The notes: generated by a model not told the origin, from the sequence alone. Shown: positions 1 to 5,610, counted from the first letter of the stretch. The stretch: 6,303 nt of DNA from JACCUZ01 sp038246575 (GCA_038246575.1 JBBRVU010000220.1:1-6303), one strand, 5' to 3'. A program made the numbers and translations.

Positions 1-327
1 CCGGCCGAGCAGCTCGCGCACCTCCTCGGGGTCGCGCGACTCGGACAGCGTCGTGAAGCCGACCAGGTCGGCGAAGAGCACCGAACAGACCCGCCGCTCT
101 GAAGCAGGGCCGCCGCGCCCGGGCGCCTCACTCGTCGTCGGGGCGGGTGTCGCGGTCGGAGGCGCCGGGGCGCCGCGCAGCGGGGCGCCGCACTCGTCGC
201 AGAACCGCTGGTCAGCGCTCACCTGCGTCGCGCAGGACGGGCAGGCCGCGGCCATCGAGCTGCCGCAGTCAGAGCAGAACCGGGCCCCGTCCTTGTTCTG
301 CGCGCTGCAGTTCGGACACGTGGTCAC
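1..327 (-). CDS. Double zinc ribbon class III adenylate/guanylate cyclase, N-terminal part
   Basis: This partial gene gives 109 residues from a GTG at 325-327 and runs off the left edge. Residues 1-50 hold two zinc ribbons: C4/C7 with C18/C21, and C29/C32 with C43/C46. A Pro/Ala/Thr-rich linker (about 52-76) follows, then the first strand of a class III nucleotide cyclase domain, SVLFADLVGFT. In this family D87 of that motif is the first metal-binding aspartate. Proteins of this layout often continue into an AAA-type ATPase and TPR region, but that part is not visible. The GTG is the only possible start, because an in-frame TGA lies 13 codons upstream with no other start codon between. No clear Shine-Dalgarno is seen. 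The gene follows the XRE-TPR regulator by 50 bp on the same strand with no terminator-like hairpin, so co-transcription is plausible. The product would be cytosolic and make cAMP or cGMP; which one cannot be told here. Confidence 0.88.
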   Translation of the reverse strand, partial: MTTCPNCSAQNKDGARFCSDCGSSMAAACPSCATQVSADQRFCDECGAPLRGAPAPPTATPAPTTSEAPGRGGPASERRVCSVLFADLVGFTTLSESRDPEEVRELLGR

Positions 328-377
328 GGGCGAAGCGTAGGCGGACCCGGCCGGGGACGATCACTGAGCCCGAGCAT

Positions 378-1751
378 TCACTGCCGGTGTGGCCTGGACT
401 GCTCGACGGTCAGCCCTGGGCGCACGACGTTCTCGGGCGCCGGCCGGACGCCGACCTCGCTGAGCGCCTGCTGGTAAGCAAGCGCCGCGTCCCGGAACAG
501 CTCGAGCCGGGTGAACGCGTCCGCGAGCTCACGCCAGGCTGCGGCAGCCAGTCGCGCGACGTCGAGGGCGGCCAACGAGCTGGCCGCGTGCCGGTACTCC
601 GCGACCGCCTCCTCGGTCCGGTCGAGGGCGAGCAGGGCACCCCCGCGGACAAGGTGCACGTAGGCACCTTCGAGTCGTGCTTCGTCGCTGAGCCGGGCAC
701 CGGCGCTGTCGGCAAGCTCGAGGGCCGTCTCGGGCCGGCCGAGCAGGAGTGCGGCCCGGGCCAGCTCGGTCTCGCAGTAGGCGAGGTCGGTGCCGCTGCC
801 CACGTCGGTGAGCGAGGCGTACGCGGTGGAGAGCACGTCCCGGGCGGCCTGCGGCTGAGGTGGCGTCGTGCGGAGCAGCAGCCACCCGTACGCGACGCGC
901 AGCCGGGCCAGGGACCGCTCGTCGTCGCCCTCGGCGTAGAGAGCCAGCGCGCGCTCGGCCAGCAGGACCGCGCCCGGGGTGTCGTCGGCGGCCTCCGCCA
1001 CGAGGCTGGCGTTCCAGTACACCGCGGCGCGGGCCCTCGGGGTGCCACGGCTCTCGACGTGATGCAGCGCGCTGCGGGCCAACCGGCCGGCGGTGACGAG
1101 GTCACCGCGGACGTAGTGGGCGCCGATGACTGTGGACACCAGCTCGGCGTGCAGGTCGGACCCGTGCTGGCCAAGGTCGCCCATCGCCGCGAGCGCGTCA
1201 GAGCCGATGTCGAGCGAGTGCGCGACGTCGCCTGCTTCCTGGTAGCAGCGCACCAGGTCGATGGTCAGGCGCAGGTGATCTTCGACGTGGGCTGCACTGC
1301 GGGCCTGGGCGTCGAGCGCCTCGAGCTCGTCGATCGACTCGGCCAGGCGGCCGACGGACTCGAGGGCGAGCCCGCGCTGTCGTCTGGCGCCGCGGAGCAG
1401 CTCCTCCGGCGCGTCGTCGCTGCCTGCCAGCAGTGCATTCAGCGAGCTCAGGGCATCAGCGGCCTCGCCGTTGCGCAGGGCGAGCTCGGCATAGCGGACG
1501 CCGAGCCGGAACTCCTCACTGCGCCGGGGGTCGTGGCCGTGCAGCAGGTAGTCCTGGGTGCAGTCGAGGGCCTCCGCGAGCGCCACGACGACGTCCCGCG
1601 TCGGGGTGCGCTTCCCGGCCTCGAGCAACGAGACGTAGCTCGCGGAGACCTGGTCGCCGGCGAGGTCTGCCTGTGATTGACCCAGCGCGATGCGGCGCTC
1701 GCGCACGCGGGACCCGAACCCACCGTGACCAGCCAGTTGCTCCGTGCTCAT
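378..1751 (-). CDS. XRE-family HTH regulator with TPR-like C-terminal domain (RRNPP-like architecture)
   Basis: This 457-residue cytosolic regulator has an N-terminal XRE/Cro-C1 helix-turn-helix at about residues 12-72. The core is SQADLAGDQVSASYVSLLEAGKRTPT, read here as SQADLA (26-31), then SASYVSLLEAGKRTPT (36-51). From about residue 80 to 440 it is an all-helical array of TPR-like helix pairs, for example RNGEAADALSSLNALL, LESVGRLAESIDELEAL, LLGRPETALELADSA, LDRTEEAVAEYRHAASSL and LELFRDAALAYQQAL. There is no membrane segment or enzyme domain. The ATG at 1749-1751 is preceded by GGGAGG (1759-1764, minus strand) at 7 nt spacing, which supports this start. HTH-plus-TPR proteins of this kind in Firmicutes (PlcR, NprR, Rgg, PrgX) bind short imported peptides through the TPR domain. 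Here a gene for an exported 47-residue peptide begins 136 bp away, divergently. That the peptide is the ligand is inference. The protein could instead be an ordinary actinobacterial XRE-TPR regulator of unknown signal, perhaps controlling the cyclase gene behind it. Confidence 0.92.
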   Translation of the reverse strand: MSTEQLAGHGGFGSRVRERRIALGQSQADLAGDQVSASYVSLLEAGKRTPTRDVVVALAEALDCTQDYLLHGHDPRRSEEFRLGVRYAELALRNGEAADALSSLNALLAGSDDAPEELLRGARRQRGLALESVGRLAESIDELEALDAQARSAAHVEDHLRLTIDLVRCYQEAGDVAHSLDIGSDALAAMGDLGQHGSDLHAELVSTVIGAHYVRGDLVTAGRLARSALHHVESRGTPRARAAVYWNASLVAEAADDTPGAVLLAERALALYAEGDDERSLARLRVAYGWLLLRTTPPQPQAARDVLSTAYASLTDVGSGTDLAYCETELARAALLLGRPETALELADSAGARLSDEARLEGAYVHLVRGGALLALDRTEEAVAEYRHAASSLAALDVARLAAAAWRELADAFTRLELFRDAALAYQQALSEVGVRPAPENVVRPGLTVEQSRPHRQ

Positions 1752-1887
1752 CAGAACGCCTCCCGATCGGTCCGATGGTGCCGCCGACGGTCAAGTCTGG
1801 CACCCGAAACGGTCATCAGCACCTTGACGCGGCGACATCGCCCAATCTTGACTTCGCTCTTCACATCCCATGACGACAGGAGTCACC
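1752..1887. promoter_or_regulatory. Divergent regulator/peptide intergenic region with clustered TGAC cores
   Basis: These 136 bp must hold the promoters of both the regulator and the peptide gene. Six TGAC/GTCA cores lie at 1790, 1812, 1825, 1849, 1871 and 1882. Three of them extend to CTTGAC: minus strand 1790-1795, and plus strand 1823-1828 and 1847-1852. Between the two plus-strand copies is the dyad GGCGA-CA-TCGCC (1831-1842). Near the regulator start are the palindrome CCGATCGG (1763-1770) and the overlapping dyad ATCGG-T-CCGAT (1766-1776). The TTGAC parts resemble -35 boxes, but no TA dinucleotide occurs anywhere in the region, so there is no canonical TAnnnT -10 box for either gene. 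Activator-dependent or alternative-sigma promoters would fit. Which repeats, if any, are bound by the regulator is unknown. Confidence 0.5.
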
Positions 1888-2031
1888 ATGTTTCGCAAGG
1901 CTGCGCTCGGATTCGCCATGCTGGCCGTCCTCACTCTCAGCGGGGGTCTGGCCGATGGTGCGGTCGCCGACAACGGCTCCGGCTCGACGAAGGTGGCGGT
2001 GATGAACCTGATCCCGCCGCGCTGCTGCTGA
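1888..2031 (+). CDS. Small exported peptide precursor, 47 residues, candidate signalling peptide
   Basis: I do not recognise this as a named family. The ATG has an AGGAG ribosome binding site (1878-1882) at 5 nt spacing. Forty of 47 sense codons end in G or C, and all of the last 20 do, so it looks coding. Residues 1-27 form a textbook Sec signal peptide: MFRK n-region, hydrophobic core FAMLAVLTL and an AVA cleavage site (25-27). The predicted mature part has 20 residues, starts DNGSGS and ends MNLIPPRCC, with two adjacent cysteines at the very C-terminus. There is no lipobox, twin-arginine motif or further membrane segment. Size and layout match RRNPP pro-peptides such as PapR (signal sequence, short linker, active C-terminal end). 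The gene is divergent from the XRE-TPR regulator and is closed by a strong terminator, so it is probably monocistronic. Other options are a small secreted peptide with another role, or one modified at the Cys pair. Confidence 0.75.
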   Translation: MFRKAALGFAMLAVLTLSGGLADGAVADNGSGSTKVAVMNLIPPRCC

Positions 2032-2042
2032 GCCGCTGATGG

Positions 2043-2088
2043 GCTGGTTGAGCCCGGCTCCCCCCGTGTAGGGCCGGGCTCAACCAGC
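2043..2088 (+). terminator. Strong hairpin terminator after the small peptide gene
   Basis: A perfect 16-bp inverted repeat (2043-2058 with 2073-2088) starts 11 bases after the stop codon. The arms begin GCTGGTTGAGCC and end GGCTCAACCAGC. A G-U and a C-G pair (2059-2060 with 2071-2072) extend it to 18 pairs around a 10-nt loop. There is no U tract, which is common for terminators in high-GC actinobacteria. It separates the peptide transcript from the EAL gene. Confidence 0.82.
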
Positions 2089-2139
2089 GCCTGACCAGAT
2101 CCCCGGCGCGTCAGCGCGCCGGTTCGGGTCAGTCAGGCG
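2088..2139 (+). promoter_or_regulatory. Nested hairpin in the leader of the EAL gene
   Basis: An outer 8-bp repeat, CGCCTGAC (2088-2095) with GTCAGGCG (2132-2139), encloses an inner 8-bp hairpin, CCGGCGCG (2103-2110) with CGCGCCGG (2115-2122), closed by a TCAG tetraloop. It begins at the last base of the terminator and ends 96 bases before the EAL start. It may be a second termination structure or a structured 5' leader. It does not resemble the known c-di-GMP riboswitch consensus, and no function can be assigned. Confidence 0.35.
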
Positions 2140-2235
2140 AATCGTGACAGAGTATGACCATGTCCGCGACCGAGTCCGCAAGCCGGACGCGGACGGCGCC
2201 ATGACGGAGGCGCTGCGGCGCCCGCGAGACCGGCC

Positions 2236-3438
2236 ATGACCAAGACGCAGCCGACCACCGCACCGGGGGCCTCGGACATCCACGACGTCCTGCGGGACGG
2301 GTCAGCCTTGCGCGTGGTGCTGCAGCCGATCATCGATCTGCGCCTGGCCCAGGTCGCGGGGTACGAGGCGCTCACGAGGTTCGGCGGCTCCCCGGTCCCG
2401 CCTGATGTGTGGTTCGCCGCGGCAGAGCTCGCCGGCGTCGGCCCCGAGCTCGAGGCGCTGGCGATGCGAAGGGCGTTGGAGCGTCGCGCCGAGCTGCCGG
2501 CCGGCACGTTCCTCGCCGTGAACGTCAGCCCGCACCTGCTCGGCTCGTCGGCGGTCCAGACGGTCCTCGACCAGGCGGCCCCGCTGGACGGGGTCGTCGT
2601 CGAGCTGACCGAGCACGTCGACCCCGGAGAGCGAGGGGAGCTGCTGCGCGGGCTGGCGGGCGTGCGCTCCCGCGGTGCCCGCATCGCCCTCGACGACACC
2701 GGCACGGGCTACTCCGGACTGCGCGAGATCGCCACCCTGAAGCCGGATGTCGTGAAGCTGGACCGCTCGTTCGTGGACCACTGCGACACGGACGCGGTGA
2801 AGGCGGCCGTCGTCGAGTCCCTGTGCGGCATCGCGCACCGGCTGCAGGCGACTCTTGTGGCTGAGGGCGTGGAGCGGACCGAGGAGCTGGACTGGCTCCA
2901 GCAGGCCGGCGTGCCTCTCGCCCAGGGCTGGCTGTTGGGGCACCCGCACGAGTCGCCCCGGCCGTTGGCGATCAGCACCGTCGAGCGGTTGCGCTCACGT
3001 GCGGACCTGTCCACGGCACCCAACCGCGCCACCGCCGGCGCGGTCATGCACTGGGCCCCCGGGGTCGCCAGCAGTGACGTCTTCGCCCCGGCAAGGAACG
3101 CGGTCCGACACCGGGACGGGGTTGACGCGCTGGTCCACGTGGTTCTGGATGCCGCCCGCCGGCCGCAGGCGTTGGTCATGTGGGCCTCGGACGGACCGGT
3201 CGGTGACCCGTTCCCCATCACCTTGCGGACCCTCACCAGCACCTCCCTGGCCCAGCTGGCCCGGCAGATCCCCGCCCGACCCCGACGACACCGCTACGAC
3301 CCCGTCGTGTGCACGAACGGCGATGGCACCTATCTGGGGGTCGTCGAGGTCGATCAGATCCTGCGGGTTCTCGCGGACGAGGTCGATGCCAGGCCGAGCA
3401 GTTCCGCAGCCAGGCCACGGAACACGAACTCGGCGTAG
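2236..3438 (+). CDS. EAL-domain cyclic-di-GMP phosphodiesterase with C-terminal CBS-like region
   Basis: The 400-residue product is a soluble EAL protein predicted to cleave c-di-GMP to pGpG. The EAL domain covers about residues 15-245 and keeps every catalytic signature: E44-A45-L46 in YEALTRF, N96 in VNVSP, E123 in VELTE, D153-D154 in DDTGTGYSGL, K174 in VKLDRSF, E210/E213 in VAEGVE and Q230 in QGWLLG. The usual Phe of DDFGTG is Thr. About residues 285-385 look like a degenerate CBS-pair region (RYDPVV, then DGTYLGVVEVDQIL), a sensory module seen in other EAL proteins. There is no GGDEF domain, signal peptide or membrane segment. The ATG at 2236 is the only usable start, since the frame closes at a TGA at 2155-2157 and has no start codon between. 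It has no good Shine-Dalgarno. The ATG overlaps the stop of a tiny upstream reading frame (ATGA), so translational coupling is possible. The 3' end overlaps the convergent TetR gene by 85 bp. Confidence 0.93.
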   Translation: MTKTQPTTAPGASDIHDVLRDGSALRVVLQPIIDLRLAQVAGYEALTRFGGSPVPPDVWFAAAELAGVGPELEALAMRRALERRAELPAGTFLAVNVSPHLLGSSAVQTVLDQAAPLDGVVVELTEHVDPGERGELLRGLAGVRSRGARIALDDTGTGYSGLREIATLKPDVVKLDRSFVDHCDTDAVKAAVVESLCGIAHRLQATLVAEGVERTEELDWLQQAGVPLAQGWLLGHPHESPRPLAISTVERLRSRADLSTAPNRATAGAVMHWAPGVASSDVFAPARNAVRHRDGVDALVHVVLDAARRPQALVMWASDGPVGDPFPITLRTLTSTSLAQLARQIPARPRRHRYDPVVCTNGDGTYLGVVEVDQILRVLADEVDARPSSSAARPRNTNSA

Positions 3439-4040
3439 CGGCCGACCGCCCAGCCCTGCCGCAGGACCAAAAGCTCATAGACCTCGGGTGCGGTGTAGGC
3501 GAGCATGACGTCCCGCGCCTGTCGTTGGGTCAAGCCTGGTCGCAGCCGGCAAAGGCGGGCCAGACGTCGGGCGTTGTGCGCCATCCGCCGTTCTCGCTGC
3601 CGGTGCATGTCGTCCAGGAGAGCCGCCATGTCCCTGTCCGTGGCGGCGGCCGATCGGACGAGCAGCATGATGGGGGAGACCTTGGGGGCGACCTCCGCAG
3701 CGAGGGTCGCCCAGCCCCGGAGGACGCCGAGCGGGTCGGCTTCGCGCTCGGACAGATGGTCGGACCGCTCCGGAGCGGGAACCGGGCCGACGCCGGCCAG
3801 CCCGGCCTCCTGGATGGCGCGGACGAGGCCCGCCTTGCTCCCGAAACCCTTGTAGACCGTCTCGGCTGACACTCCAGCCTCGTCGGCGATCGCCGCGACC
3901 GTCGTGGTGGCGTACCCATCGCGCAGGAATCGCGTCTCCGCGGCCTGAAGCACGGCAGCCCGCCTGCGCCCCGCTTGATCGCGCCGGGCAGTCGAGTTGT
4001 ACCGGTGGCTCGTCTTGACGCCCTCCGGATCAAGGTTCAT
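3354..4040 (-). CDS. TetR/AcrR-family transcriptional repressor
   Basis: The product has 228 residues, normal for TetR proteins. The DNA-binding domain lies at about residues 28-76. It has the usual pattern: AAETRFLRDGYATTTV, then IADEAGVSAETVYKGFGSKAGL, with the recognition helix at about 58-66. Residues 90-220 form the helical ligand-binding and dimerisation domain, whose ligand cannot be deduced. I chose the ATG at 4038-4040 because the HTH begins shortly after it. The open frame runs much further upstream, but there it only mirrors the divergent SnoaL gene. A GTG at 4065-4067 is possible but would lie inside the operator; neither start has a strong ribosome binding site. The gene is divergent from the SnoaL-SDR operon, with a long dyad between them, so it most likely represses that operon and itself. 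The last 28 codons overlap the end of the convergent EAL gene. Confidence 0.9.
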   Translation of the reverse strand: MNLDPEGVKTSHRYNSTARRDQAGRRRAAVLQAAETRFLRDGYATTTVAAIADEAGVSAETVYKGFGSKAGLVRAIQEAGLAGVGPVPAPERSDHLSEREADPLGVLRGWATLAAEVAPKVSPIMLLVRSAAATDRDMAALLDDMHRQRERRMAHNARRLARLCRLRPGLTQRQARDVMLAYTAPEVYELLVLRQGWAVGRYAEFVFRGLAAELLGLASTSSARTRRI

Positions 4041-4049
4041 GCTGGGGTC

Positions 4050-4079
4050 AATTCCGATACAGCCCACTGTAACGGAAAT
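4050..4079. promoter_or_regulatory. Probable TetR operator between divergent genes
   Basis: This is an inverted repeat of two 13-bp arms, AATTCCGATACAG (4050-4062) and CTGTAACGGAAAT (4067-4079), separated by CCCA. Eleven of 13 positions are symmetric. It starts 10 bp upstream of the TetR start and ends 18 bp before the SnoaL start, and it contains the AT-rich, -10-like TACAGT on the minus strand (4066-4071). A TTGACG at 4015-4020 could be the -35 of the SnoaL promoter. Position, length and symmetry fit a TetR-family site repressing both directions. Confidence 0.75.
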
Positions 4080-4097
4080 CTCCCCACGGAGCCCTCG

Positions 4098-4538
4098 ATG
4101 GCTGAAGAGGCTGCGGGCAGCTCGCCTCGGGCGATGCTCGATCGGCTGGCGCACGCGGTCAATGCCCGAGACCTTGAGGCGCTGGTCGACTGCTTCGCGC
4201 CCGACTACGTCAACGAGACGCCGGCGCACCCGGCCAGAGGCTTCTCCGGACGGGAACAGGTCCGAGCGAACTGGGCCCGCATCTTTGAGGGTGTCCCCGA
4301 TGTGCGGGCGGCAGTCCTGCGGGTCGCGGTCGACGGCGACCTGGTGTGGAGCGAATGGGAGATGTCCGGCACCAGGCGGGACGGCGGGGCCTACGTCATG
4401 GCGGGAGTGATCCTGTTCCACGTGGCCGCTGGGCGGGCGTCCTCGGCGCGGTTCTACCTCGAACCCGTGCACGTAGATGACCTGGACGTTGACGCGGCAG
4501 TTCGGGGCCAGGTCGCAGGAGCCGGGGACGCCCGGTGA
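4098..4538 (+). CDS. SnoaL-like (NTF2-fold) protein
   Basis: The product has 146 residues, the usual size for a single-domain SnoaL-like/NTF2 fold. Typical features are the opening helix and loop (LAHAVNARDLEALVDCFAPDYVNETPAHP, about residues 17-45; key parts NARDLEALVDCFAPDYV), then FSGREQVRANWARIFEGVPDV with its conserved spacing. The following strands carry VWSEWEMSGTRRDGG and the closing RFYLEPVHVDD. The fold serves as cyclase, isomerase or ligand-binding protein; the substrate cannot be named. The ATG is chosen because it has GGAG (4088-4091) at 6 nt spacing. Upstream sequence in the same frame would run through the operator into the TetR gene. The stop overlaps the start of the next gene (TGATG), so the two are translationally coupled. 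The pair probably acts on one small molecule, with the TetR protein sensing it; this is inference. Confidence 0.87.
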   Translation: MAEEAAGSSPRAMLDRLAHAVNARDLEALVDCFAPDYVNETPAHPARGFSGREQVRANWARIFEGVPDVRAAVLRVAVDGDLVWSEWEMSGTRRDGGAYVMAGVILFHVAAGRASSARFYLEPVHVDDLDVDAAVRGQVAGAGDAR

Positions 4539-5407
4539 TGACGCTCGTGGCCGGGGGCACCGGGCGGCTCGGCGAGCTGGTCGTCCGACGCCTTCGCGGA
4601 GCCGGCAAGGGAGTACGGGTGCTGACGCGCGACCGCTCCCGGGCCAGGGAGCTGGTCGATCTCGGGGTGGAGGTCGTCGTAGGTGACGTGCGCGACCCAC
4701 ATTCCCTGGCCCCCGCCCTCACCGGGGTCAGCACGGTTGTGTCGGCGGTGCACGGGTTCGCCGGGCCGGGACGCGTGTCTCCGGCGTCGGTAGATCGCGA
4801 CGGCAACGCCAATCTGGTGTCGGCTGCCACATCCGGCGGCGCCGCGGTGGTGCTGGTGTCGGTGGTCGGGGCGGCGTCTGGCCACCCCATCGAGCTGTTC
4901 CGGATGAAGGCGGAGGCGGAGAACACGCTGCGCCGCAGCGGTGCCCCGTGGACGATCGTCCGCGCCACCGCCTTCGCGGAGCTCTACCTGGACCTGATGC
5001 GTCGTTCGATGGGCAGATCCGGGCGTCCGCTGGTGTTCGGCCGCGGGGAGAACCCCATCAACTTCGTGTCGGTCGCAGACGTCGCCGCAGCGGTCGTGGC
5101 CGCGGTTTCCGACCACTCACTGCGCGGTCGGATCCTCGAGGTCGGCGGCCCGGACGACCTGACCATGACTCAGCTCGCGTCGATCGCCGCGCCAGACCTG
5201 CGGAGCTCGGGGCGGGAGCCGCGGCGAGTCCCGGCGGTTGCACTTCGAGGGCTGGCGGCCACCGGTCGCCTCGTTGGATCGGCGCTCGCCCGACAGGCCG
5301 CCGCGGCGCTGGTGATGGACAGCATCGACATGACCTTCGACGCCTCGTCGCATCGTGCAACCTTTCCCCAACTCCCTGTTACTCAGGTGAGGATCTTGTC
5401 GTCGTAG
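4538..5407 (+). CDS. NmrA-type atypical short-chain dehydrogenase/reductase (NAD(P)-binding)
   Basis: The 289-residue product is a Rossmann-fold protein of the NmrA/atypical SDR group. The nucleotide-binding loop GGTGRLG is at residues 6-12 directly after the first strand MTLVA. Further marks are VRVLTRDRSRA (a basic second strand end that would suit NADPH), VVGDVRDPHSL, the MKAEAENTLRRSGAPWTIVRAT segment typical of the group, INFVSVADVAAAVVAA and the C-terminal LEVGGPDDLTMTQLA. The classical YxxxK pair is not complete, as is usual for atypical SDRs. They act as reductases, epimerases or redox sensors; the substrate is unknown. The ATG at 4538 overlaps the SnoaL stop by one base. A GTG at 4535, giving one extra residue, is equally possible. 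GGGGACG just upstream may serve as ribosome binding site. It is the second gene of the operon presumed to be under the TetR repressor. Confidence 0.88.
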   Translation: MTLVAGGTGRLGELVVRRLRGAGKGVRVLTRDRSRARELVDLGVEVVVGDVRDPHSLAPALTGVSTVVSAVHGFAGPGRVSPASVDRDGNANLVSAATSGGAAVVLVSVVGAASGHPIELFRMKAEAENTLRRSGAPWTIVRATAFAELYLDLMRRSMGRSGRPLVFGRGENPINFVSVADVAAAVVAAVSDHSLRGRILEVGGPDDLTMTQLASIAAPDLRSSGREPRRVPAVALRGLAATGRLVGSALARQAAAALVMDSIDMTFDASSHRATFPQLPVTQVRILSS

Positions 5408-5421
5408 GTTCCTGACCTGCC

Positions 5422-5450
5422 GAATCCCGTAGTCCGCGACTCCCGGATTC
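5422..5450 (+). terminator. Weak hairpin downstream of the SDR gene, possible terminator
   Basis: GAATCC (5422-5427) pairs with GGATTC (5445-5450), and AGTC (5431-5434) pairs with GACT (5438-5441) around a CGC loop. The two stems are joined by a 3-by-3 internal loop. It starts 14 bases after the SDR stop. No U tract follows; instead there is an A-run (ACGTAAAAATGG). It could also be a dyad belonging to the downstream hydrogenase promoter. Confidence 0.4.
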
Positions 5451-5610
5451 ACGTAAAAATGGGCTGGGCGTTGAGCCTGTTGCGCACCGGTTCGCCCCCG
5501 TACTGTCACGGCTCACAAGGGCGTTCACCGCCTGAGACCCGTCGCCTGCTCCGCGACCCGCCTCCTGGCCACGACGCCTCGAGCTCCGCGACCTGGAGGA
5601 CGGTGCCCAG
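5451..5610 (+). promoter_or_regulatory. Presumed promoter and leader region of the hydrogenase operon
   Basis: This non-coding stretch precedes the hydrogenase gene. TACTGT (5501-5506) fits a TAnnnT -10 box. TTGCGC (5480-5485) is a poor -35 at a short 15-bp spacing, and TTGAGC (5471-5476) is too far away. The ribosome binding site GGAGGA (5595-5600) lies 10 nt before the ATG. The leader would be about 100 nt. No clear regulator site is seen. Confidence 0.35.

Noticed and set aside
147..1676. Long plus-strand open frame of 509 codons
   Set aside because: It lies antisense to the XRE-TPR regulator. Its translation is low-complexity Arg/Gly/Val-rich with no domain, a normal shadow in high-GC DNA.
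1888..2031. Small peptide as a RiPP precursor or as the toxin of an XRE-linked toxin-antitoxin pair
   Set aside because: No modification enzyme or dedicated exporter is nearby. A cleavable Sec signal peptide and divergent orientation do not fit either type well. Not fully excluded because the flanks are not visible.
2088..2235. c-di-GMP riboswitch before the EAL gene
   Set aside because: Two stems are present, but none of the conserved loop sequences of the known c-di-GMP riboswitch classes could be recognised.
3975..4097. Upstream extension of the SnoaL frame
   Set aside because: It would run through the operator into the TetR coding region. The ATG at 4098 has a proper ribosome binding site and gives the normal family length.
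4041..4700. N-terminal extension of the TetR frame to 448 residues
   Set aside because: The extension is antisense to the SnoaL and SDR genes, crosses the operator and has no family-like sequence. The TetR fold starts just after the ATG at 4040.
5504..5517. CRP-like site (TGTCA and TCACA) before the hydrogenase gene
   Set aside because: The half-sites are only 4 bp apart rather than 6 and one half is imperfect, so it does not fit a CRP/FNR-type operator.
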